From JBHIDJ01 sp046760105 (lineage in GTDB: Bacteria; Pseudomonadota; Gammaproteobacteria; Acidiferrobacterales; SPGG2): DNA of 20,212 bases. Below the pieces are notes generated by a model. It ran no database searches and was not told where the DNA came from. It saw nothing but the letters and a program-made list of their open reading frames with translations. Below, in pieces: positions 14,948 to 20,212 of the stretch. How positions within the stretch are numbered: position 1 is the stretch's first letter; every line of letters begins with the position of its first letter. The stretch is taken from positions 1 through 20,212 of the forward strand of contig JBHIDJ010000050.1 in NCBI GenBank assembly GCA_046760105.1. Reading direction: 5' to 3'. The position numbers and the translations under genes were made by a program.

Positions 14948-16089
14948 CCATCAAGAACACTGACATACTTATTATTGGCGCCGGTGCTTATGGGTTGTCG
15001 GCTGCGTGGTGGATGGCACAGCGGCGCAACGACAGCCGCATTCTCGTATTGGATGCCCAGGATTTTGCCGCCGGCGGCACCGGACGAAATCTAGCCAGCA
15101 TGCGCATGCAGTGGGGACTCGAATTCAATATAAGGCTGAGTCAGGAAAGCATTGCGTTCTTTGAAGAGACGGAGGAACACCTCGATTACCCAGGTGGCAT
15201 CGATTTGAAGCAAGAAGGGTATTTGCTGCTTGCCCATGACGAGAGGATGTTGCAAAACTTGCGCGACAGCCGGCACGTACACGAGCAATTCGACGTTCCT
15301 AGCGAAATCCTGAGTCCGGAGGAGTGTCTAAAGATCGTACCGACCCTGAATCCAGACGGCATTCTGGGTGGTTCCTTTTGCCCCAAGGATGGCACGGCCT
15401 CTCCCTTCCTTTGGTTGGATGCCTTGCTGCGCGCCTGTCGGCGCGCGGGTGTCTACGTCAACTTCGATACGCGTGTCTTGTCCATCGTGCCCCAAGGGGA
15501 TGGCTTCCAGGTCCAGACCGTCGTCGGCTCGGTGCACGCTGACAAGGTGCTGATCTGCACGGATTGGCAAGCACCAGAGCTTTTGCAGCCATTGGGTGTT
15601 GATCTACCTATTAGTGGTATGCCCAAGGAGGCGCTGGTCACGGAGCCTTGGGAGCGCGTCGTCGGCCCGGTAGTGATCTCATTCAAGACTGATATTGCGG
15701 TCAGTCAACTGGCACGGGGTTCGATTCTGGCCTACACCACCCGAGAGCGGCCACAGGACGAGGACTTTAGTTCGACACCGGAATATCTCCCCTACTGTGC
15801 CCGCAAGTTTGTCGACCTCTTACCTACGTTGTCCCACCTCAATGTCCTTCGCACATGGGCAGGAATGATCAGTCAAACTCCAGACATGCAAGCGGTGCTC
15901 GGTGAGACAGAAGTTCCCAACGTGTTCGTTGCCGTCTCTGCTTACAAGGGTTTTATGACCTCTCCCGCCGTGGGTCGAATCATGGCCGAAATCGTGTTCG
16001 ACGGGCATTCCGACCATCCTGCGGTCGCGCCATTACATCCAAAACGGTTTGCGACCGGCGATCTCGTCCCGGAACCGTTGACGGTCTAG
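14944..16089 (+). CDS. DAO-family FAD oxidoreductase, catalytic beta subunit (HcnC/OoxB type)
   Basis: 381 residues, starting at an ATGA overlap with the alpha subunit. The N-terminal FAD fold is DILIIGAGAYGLSAAWWMA (GxGxxG at residues 12-17), followed by GGTGRNLASMRMQWG, the conserved post-Rossmann block of glycine/sarcosine/D-amino acid oxidase relatives. A C-terminal AVSAYKGFMTSPAVGRIMAE segment matches the family's second FAD contact. In the heterotrimers this subunit holds the substrate site that oxidises a C-N bond of glycine, an opine, a D-imino acid or an N-methyl amino acid to the imine. No signal peptide is seen, so it acts in the cytoplasm or at the inner face of the membrane. Sequence does not distinguish among these substrates. 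Confidence 0.9.
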   Translation: MTIKNTDILIIGAGAYGLSAAWWMAQRRNDSRILVLDAQDFAAGGTGRNLASMRMQWGLEFNIRLSQESIAFFEETEEHLDYPGGIDLKQEGYLLLAHDERMLQNLRDSRHVHEQFDVPSEILSPEECLKIVPTLNPDGILGGSFCPKDGTASPFLWLDALLRACRRAGVYVNFDTRVLSIVPQGDGFQVQTVVGSVHADKVLICTDWQAPELLQPLGVDLPISGMPKEALVTEPWERVVGPVVISFKTDIAVSQLARGSILAYTTRERPQDEDFSSTPEYLPYCARKFVDLLPTLSHLNVLRTWAGMISQTPDMQAVLGETEVPNVFVAVSAYKGFMTSPAVGRIMAEIVFDGHSDHPAVAPLHPKRFATGDLVPEPLTV

Positions 16090-16133
16090 GCGATTCCTGG
16101 AAAGTTTTAACATGCCATCTTCTTGAGTCTGAA

Positions 16134-17060
16134 ATGCAAACTACACCAGATAAAGACCAAACGGGAGAGACTTTGAACTATCCACCTGGGATCGCCTATA
16201 TCAATGGTCGCTTTTGTCCGATTGCGGAGGCAAAGATATCGATTCTCGATTGGGGCTTTCTCCGCTCGGACGCGACTTATGATGTGGTACATGTGTGGCA
16301 AGGTCGGTTCTTTCGTCTCGATAAGCATCTCGATCGCTTCTTGAGCTCCATTGCAAGGTTGCGACTCACCCTGCCCTTCGACCGCGAGGAACTCACGCGC
16401 ACGCTTAAGGAATGCGTACGCCGCTCGGGTCTGCGCGATGCTTATGTGGAGATGATATGCACACGCGGCATGTCACCGACCTTCAGTCGTGACCCGCGCG
16501 ACGCGATCAACCAATTTATCGCGTTCGTGATTCCGTTCAGTTGGATTGCAAACGAGGAGCAACGGAAACGCGGTTTGAACCTGGTGGTAAGTAGTGTTCG
16601 CCGTATTCCGCCGGAGTCCGTCGACCCCAGAGTGAAGAACTATCACTGGCTCGACTTCATCCAAGCCATGTTCGAGGCCTACGATCGCGATGCCGAAAAC
16701 GTTGTGCTGCTTGATGTGAACAATAACGTCACTGAAGGGCCTGGCTTCAATCTGTTTATCATTAAAAACGGTGAGCTGACGACGCCGGTGCGCGGTGTCC
16801 TGGAAGGCATCACGCGCGGTACCGTGTTGGACCTTTGTGCCGAGCTCAACATTCCTGCGACGGCGGAATTGCTTTCCGCCGACGCGCTACGCGATGCCGA
16901 CGAAGTGTTTATCACCTCTACCGCCGGCGGCATCATGCCGGTCAGCCGGATCGACAATGTCGCCATCGGCAATGGCCAGCCCGGCCCATTCACAAAGCGA
17001 CTGACAGACCTTTACTGGCAGAAGCACAGCGATCCCGATTGGACAACGGCAGTTGATTGA
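16134..17060 (+). CDS. Fold-type IV PLP aminotransferase resembling (R)-amine transaminases
   Basis: 308 residues of aminotransferase class IV. Lys168 (DPRVKNYHWLD) should form the PLP Schiff base. Arg61 (FFRLDKHLDRF), Glu201 (TEGPGFN) and TSTAGGIMPV (261-270) are the cofactor contacts. Long segments such as SDATYDVVHVWQGRFFRL, AYVEMICTRG and the C-terminal GPFTKRLTDLYWQKH read like the Arthrobacter ATA-117-type (R)-selective amine transaminases. The RxH substrate-carboxylate signature of D-alanine transaminase is not seen. Likely reaction: transfer of the amino group of an (R)-amine or D-amino acid to pyruvate or another keto acid. It is the last operon gene, 44 bases after the beta subunit. 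The ATG at 16134 lacks a clear ribosome site; a TTG at 16173, preceded by GGGAGAG, is an alternative start. Confidence 0.85.
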   Translation: MQTTPDKDQTGETLNYPPGIAYINGRFCPIAEAKISILDWGFLRSDATYDVVHVWQGRFFRLDKHLDRFLSSIARLRLTLPFDREELTRTLKECVRRSGLRDAYVEMICTRGMSPTFSRDPRDAINQFIAFVIPFSWIANEEQRKRGLNLVVSSVRRIPPESVDPRVKNYHWLDFIQAMFEAYDRDAENVVLLDVNNNVTEGPGFNLFIIKNGELTTPVRGVLEGITRGTVLDLCAELNIPATAELLSADALRDADEVFITSTAGGIMPVSRIDNVAIGNGQPGPFTKRLTDLYWQKHSDPDWTTAVD

Positions 17061-17140
17061 CGAAAGGCATGGAGAGATTCGAACAGCAGGAAAGCTGGAA
17101 TCCTGTTCCGTACGGTTGTCGTGTGGATCGCCCGAACGGC

Positions 17141-17569
17141 TCAAGGTCCCCCCAGATTTCCCCACCCGAGGGTGCGCTCTATGCGAATGGCGATGACAGG
17201 GAGTCGTTCGATACGCATCGCGTCGAGCTGGCGATAACGCGCGCGTAGCCGCGCCTGCGCCTCGTCGTGCTCTTCTCCCGACTCGAGCACCTCGGCCCGC
17301 CCCCGCACCATCACCCAGCCTAGCTGACTCCAATCCTCGTCGTAACGGTCCACGACGAGAGCGACGAATGGATTCTCCCGAATGTTCGAAATCCGCTTGA
17401 GTGGTCCGCCCGGGTCCCGTTTCGCTTTCTCGTCGATGGTGAAGTACACGCTGTCCTCACCGAGCGCGTAGCAGATGGGAACCACATGGGGCCGCCCGGC
17501 ACCGTCCGCCGTGGCGAGCCGAGCGACCCGATGCGCATCTAGAAACCGACGCTGTTCGTCCGTTAGCAT
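17141..17569 (-). CDS. PPOX-class split-barrel oxidoreductase, putative F420/FMN type
   Basis: 142 residues from ATG 17569, which opens MLTDEQRRFLDAHRVARLAT, the usual start of the Rv0121-like (TIGR03668-type) PPOX proteins of about 140 residues. The longer open frame upstream to 17698 adds 43 residues without family character. HVVPICYALGEDSVYFTIDE (about residues 31-50) and LKRISNIRENPFVALVVDRY (61-80) form the flavin/deazaflavin barrel, and WVMVRGRAEVLESGEEHDEA follows. Actinobacterial relatives use F420; in a proteobacterium FMN or FAD is equally possible, and no F420-synthesis gene is in the window. A GGGAG lies 4 bases before the start. The gene is divergent from an LLM-gene relic only 39 bases away, and its tail converges on the aminotransferase gene. 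Confidence 0.78.
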   Translation of the reverse strand: MLTDEQRRFLDAHRVARLATADGAGRPHVVPICYALGEDSVYFTIDEKAKRDPGGPLKRISNIRENPFVALVVDRYDEDWSQLGWVMVRGRAEVLESGEEHDEAQARLRARYRQLDAMRIERLPVIAIRIERTLGWGNLGGP

Positions 17570-17608
17570 GAGTCTCCCGCCGTCTATCGAGTCGAAGGAG
17601 ATACTACC

Positions 17609-17716
17609 ATGGACGTCAGAATGGCCATTCCAACCCGCGGCCCTCTGACTACACCAGAGTGTGTGCAGGCCTTGGCCAAGCGGGCCGAGGGGAAGCAACT
17701 CGGCGAAGACTGGTGA
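17609..17716 (+). pseudogene. N-terminal relic of an LLM-class (luciferase-like) oxidoreductase gene
   Basis: AAGGAG at 17595-17600, an 8-base spacer and ATG 17609 open a 35-codon frame beginning MDVRMAIPTRGPLTTPECVQ and continuing ALAKRAE. This looks like the first strand and helix of LLM-class F420-dependent oxidoreductases, where 'AKRAEELGFDSVWV..DH' would normally follow. Similarity stops after AKRAE, the frame ends GKQLGEDW then TGA, and no continuation is seen in any frame before 17957. The intact start signals suggest a fairly recent deletion. It might still be expressed as a short peptide, but no function is proposed. Confidence 0.6.
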
Positions 17717-17957
17717 CAGAACGGCGGCCAGAAGAATATCCCCAGTGATCCTGATCGGGCAAAATGTCTTGATCCAGTTTTGTCATCGGCTCGTACCTGC
17801 CGGTAGCTCCGAGCAAGCGTAGCCTCGGTGACGGCTAAGTTCGATATGGATGTTCGACTCTCAGATGCATGCACGACACGAATATCTGTCGGATCGATTC
17901 ACCCGTAGGTTCGATTTGACACGCTTTGTATCGTCCTGACCGCGAGGAGCCCATGAA
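17717..17957. other. Non-coding stretch between the LLM relic and the intact LLM gene
   Basis: No coding potential that I can support on either strand. It contains a TTGACA at 17916-17921 but no -10-like hexamer 16-18 bases later, so a promoter is not called. Probably the scar of the deletion that removed most of the first LLM gene. Confidence 0.4.
17944..17949 (+). promoter_or_regulatory. Ribosome binding site GAGGAG that sets the LLM start
   Basis: GAGGAG with an 8-base spacer to ATG 17958. The nearer ATG at 17953 reads ATG AAA TGA and would stop after two codons, so 17958 is the start. Confidence 0.75.
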
Positions 17958-18794
17958 ATGAAGATCGGCGTCTACATCTTTCCCACCGATTACGCAATCC
18001 CCATCGTTGATCTCGCACGCGCGCTGGAGGAGCGCGGCTTCGAGTCGCTATTTGTGCCCGAGCACACGCATATTCCGGCCAGCCGCCGCACGCCTTGGCC
18101 GGGCGGAGGACCGCTGCCAAAAGCATACTCCCACACTCTCGATCCGTTCATCGGCCTGTCGGCCGTTGCGGCGGTGACGGAGACCCTTCGCATCGGCACC
18201 GGAATCTGTCTACTTACCGAACGCGATCCCATCGTGACGGCCAAGGAAGTCGCGAGCATCGACTTAGTCTCGAACGGCCGGTTCGAGTTCGGCATCGGCG
18301 CGGGTTGGAATGCGGAGGAGATGGAGAACCATGGCACGGTGTTCGAGACCCGCTTCCGGGTGATGGTCGACCGTGCCAAGGCCATGAAGGCGATATGGAT
18401 CCAGGAAGAGGCGAGCTACGATGGTGAGTTCACGAAGCTCGAGGGTATTTGGTCGTGGCCGAAGTCGGTACAAAAACCGCATCCACCCATCTTGCTCGGA
18501 GGGGAGACCAAGTACACTCTGCGTCGGGTCGCGGACTTCTGCGACGGTTGGTTCCCGCGCGGGGGTAACTTTGTCGATCCACAGGCGGAGATGGCGAGAC
18601 TCAAAGGCTACGCGGACGAGGTCGGTCGCGACCCGAGCACGATCTCGGTCACCGTATTCGGGGCAGCACCCGAAAAAGAGTACCTGGAGCGGTGCAAAGC
18701 GGCAGGCGTTACCCGCGTGCTGTTCGGTCTCCAGTCGGAGGGACGGGAAAAAGTGTTGCCGCTCCTCGACAAGTACATGGCTTTCTTTGATTGA
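17958..18794 (+). CDS. LLM-class flavin/F420-dependent oxidoreductase
   Basis: 278 residues, a normal length for the TIGR03619-like group of the bacterial luciferase superfamily. It opens MKIGVYIFPTDYAIPIVDLA, with FESLFVPEHTHIPASRRTPW, TLRIGTGICLLTERDPIVTA, RFEFGIGAGWNAEEMENHG, and PHPPILLGGETKYTLRRVAD. These are the usual (beta-alpha)8-barrel strands and cofactor-contact loops of the family. Members reduce or mono-oxygenate using F420 or FMN. Sequence does not tell which is used here. The pairing with the PPOX-class gene 390 bases away, another possible F420 enzyme, is suggestive but no F420-biosynthesis gene is visible. It appears monocistronic, with a good ribosome site; the next gene is on the other strand. 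Confidence 0.88.
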   Translation: MKIGVYIFPTDYAIPIVDLARALEERGFESLFVPEHTHIPASRRTPWPGGGPLPKAYSHTLDPFIGLSAVAAVTETLRIGTGICLLTERDPIVTAKEVASIDLVSNGRFEFGIGAGWNAEEMENHGTVFETRFRVMVDRAKAMKAIWIQEEASYDGEFTKLEGIWSWPKSVQKPHPPILLGGETKYTLRRVADFCDGWFPRGGNFVDPQAEMARLKGYADEVGRDPSTISVTVFGAAPEKEYLERCKAAGVTRVLFGLQSEGREKVLPLLDKYMAFFD

Positions 18795-19013
18795 TCTGTC
18801 ATGCCTATTTGATCCCGACCAAACCTTCGTAACAGTCTTTCCGAGATTTGCTGGGGCCAGGGCTCGGAGTTTCGTTTCAGCGCAATAGGCCGGCGCGCGT
18901 GCCAATAATCCACTGAGTAGTGGGGAATGGTTGTTGCATGAAGAATTCAGCGACCACTGATGAGAGCCCAACGGTCAACAGGTTAGTCGTGACACTCGTT
19001 TAACTTCCTGCGC

Positions 19014-20212
19014 TCACTCCGGCAATCCCGCCACGCGAAGGTCGTCGAGATAGGGTTTAAGCCCACCCGGCTCCTTCGTCGGCATGGTCTTTTCCAGATA
19101 GCTCAAGGAGAGGTCCGGCTTTTGTCGCAGTGCCTCATCGACCGCAGCGCGCGCGTCCTCGCTTTGGCCCAGATTACCGAGTGCCGAGGCGAGAGTCGCA
19201 TGCGGCCAGTATCCGGTGTCCCGCGGATCGCGCATGGTCCTTCGGGCCCAATCGGCCGCCGCCTCATACTCCCGTAGGAGAATGCAGGTCAGCGAGTGGA
19301 CGACTGTGAAGGCCCACGTTAGCGGATCACGCGGGCTTAAGCGCATCGCGTTTTTTTGCATTTTTGCCGCTTCCTCGAGCTGGCCGGAAAGCGTCAACAC
19401 AAATCCAAGGCCATGATATGCCAGGGCAAAGTTGGGATTGAGGGTAAGCGACGTCTTGAGCTCGGCGATCGACTCATCGTGCTCGCCCTGCATCATATAA
19501 GCTCGCCCCAGCGCGAAGTGGCCCATCGGGTCCTTATCGTCTAAGGCAAGAGCTTTTTTCGCCGCTGTCACGGCCGCGGCCAGACTCTCGTCCGGCGCTT
19601 CTGCGTAGCCCATGATGACGTTGACATAGTGTGCATAGGATTCGTGGGCATAGGCGGTAGCGAATCGCGGGTCCAGCTCCTGCGCGCGCCGGAACAGGCG
19701 GCGGGCTTCGATGTTGTCGTCCTTCGCGAAACTCAACATGTGCCACAGCCCCCGTTGATAAGTTTCCCACGCATCAAGATTCTCCGGCGGCTTACGCAGT
19801 GCCCGATCGCGTTCCGCCGCACCGACCTCGGGCTCGACCGCGGCGGCGATGGTCTGCGTCATCTCGTCCTGAAGGTCGAAAATATCCTTAGGCTCTCGGT
19901 CGTAACGCTCCGCCCAGACATGGTGACCGGTCGTCGCATCGATAAGCTGTGCCGATATACGCATGCGGTTTCCGGCTGTTCGCACGCTGCCTTCCAGCAC
20001 GTAGCGCACGCCAAGCTCGCTCGCGACTTGTTTTACTTCAACGGCTCGACCCTTATAGGTGAATGTGCTGTTGCGCGCGATGACGAACAACCAACGGATC
20101 TTCGACAACGCAGTGATCAGGTCCTCGGTTATTCCGTCGGCGAAGTATTCCTGCTCGGGATCGCCGCTCATGTTGTCGAACGGCAACACAGCAATGGAGC
20201 GTTTATCGGGAA
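19014..20212 (-). CDS. TolB-like/TPR-repeat protein of the adenylate-cyclase-associated type, 5' end outside window
   Basis: At least 398 residues; the frame is open to the window edge and reads RSIAVLPFDNMSGDPEQEYF, so the start lies beyond base 20212. The first part (to about residue 120 of what is visible) is the FlgO/TolB-like 'integrator' domain: FADGITEDLITALSKI, VRYVLEGSVR and GHHVWAERYDR. It is followed by TPR repeats with typical DPRFATAYAH, DPMGHFALGRAYMMQG, NPNFALAYHGLGFVL and SPRDPLTWAF units. This combination is the usual C-terminal half of class III adenylate/guanylate cyclases or of OmpR-type winged-helix regulators in proteobacteria; which N-terminal domain is present cannot be seen. 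The tail ends KPYLDDLRVAGLPE, typical of the family. No relation to the amine operon is apparent. Confidence 0.85.
   Translation of the reverse strand, partial: PDKRSIAVLPFDNMSGDPEQEYFADGITEDLITALSKIRWLFVIARNSTFTYKGRAVEVKQVASELGVRYVLEGSVRTAGNRMRISAQLIDATTGHHVWAERYDREPKDIFDLQDEMTQTIAAAVEPEVGAAERDRALRKPPENLDAWETYQRGLWHMLSFAKDDNIEARRLFRRAQELDPRFATAYAHESYAHYVNVIMGYAEAPDESLAAAVTAAKKALALDDKDPMGHFALGRAYMMQGEHDESIAELKTSLTLNPNFALAYHGLGFVLTLSGQLEEAAKMQKNAMRLSPRDPLTWAFTVVHSLTCILLREYEAAADWARRTMRDPRDTGYWPHATLASALGNLGQSEDARAAVDEALRQKPDLSLSYLEKTMPTKEPGGLKPYLDDLRVAGLPE

Noticed and set aside
13191..16089. Naming the trimer hcnABC (hydrogen cyanide synthase).
   Set aside because: The architecture is shared with opine oxidases and D-hydroxyproline dehydrogenases, and the neighbours are catabolic, so the cyanide name is not supported.
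17916..17944. TTGACA as a promoter for the LLM gene.
   Set aside because: The sequence 16-18 bases downstream is GC-rich and has no -10-like hexamer.

Overview
The window looks like a chromosomal stretch from a moderately GC-rich proteobacterium, probably gammaproteobacterial or close to it. This is inferred from the MarC protein, GcvA-like LysR regulator, DUF1127 protein, secreted di-heme cytochrome-type protein and TolB/TPR regulator; the species cannot be read from the sequence. No rRNA, tRNA, CRISPR array or intact insertion sequence was found.

Layout. (1) 1-2819: the end of a marC-like membrane protein gene converges on a gene for a large secreted protein with two CXXCH haem motifs. (2) 2851-5262: a zone of gene decay. 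It holds the C-terminal relic of one LysR gene, an intact GcvA-like LysR gene, a divergent DUF1127 gene with a good sigma-70-type promoter, and a frameshifted relic of a sugar/glycerol-phosphate-type ABC ATPase. (3) 5263-6770: an ornithine cyclodeaminase/mu-crystallin-family gene and a convergent PPOX split-barrel gene. (4) 7082-17060: an eight-gene plus-strand operon encoding HyuA-like and HyuB-like subunits of an ATP-dependent hydantoinase/oxoprolinase, an MttB-superfamily methyltransferase, an SDR dehydrogenase, a three-subunit flavo-iron-sulfur dehydrogenase of the HcnABC/opine-oxidase/D-hydroxyproline-dehydrogenase type, and a fold-type IV aminotransferase that resembles (R)-amine transaminases. 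Three junctions are 4-base overlaps and the others are 12-44 bases. A leader of about 300 bases with three perfect dyads precedes it. (5) 17141-18794: a PPOX-class gene of the putative F420 type, a 35-codon relic of one luciferase-like monooxygenase (LLM) gene, and an intact LLM-class gene. (6) 19014 to the end: the C-terminal part of a TolB-like/TPR protein.

The operon reads as a catabolic pathway for a nitrogenous, possibly N-methylated or cyclic amide/amine compound. Inferred steps are removal of a methyl group (MttB type), ATP-driven amide-ring opening (HyuAB), flavin oxidation of a C-N bond (HcnABC type), transamination, alcohol or carbonyl redox (SDR) and imine chemistry (OCD family, just upstream). 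The substrate is not identifiable from sequence. The most interesting point is an MttB-family enzyme with no corrinoid protein, reductive activator or pyrrolysine system in view, wired into a seemingly aerobic amine-oxidation operon. No intact transporter lies in the window; the only transporter trace is the dead ABC ATPase.
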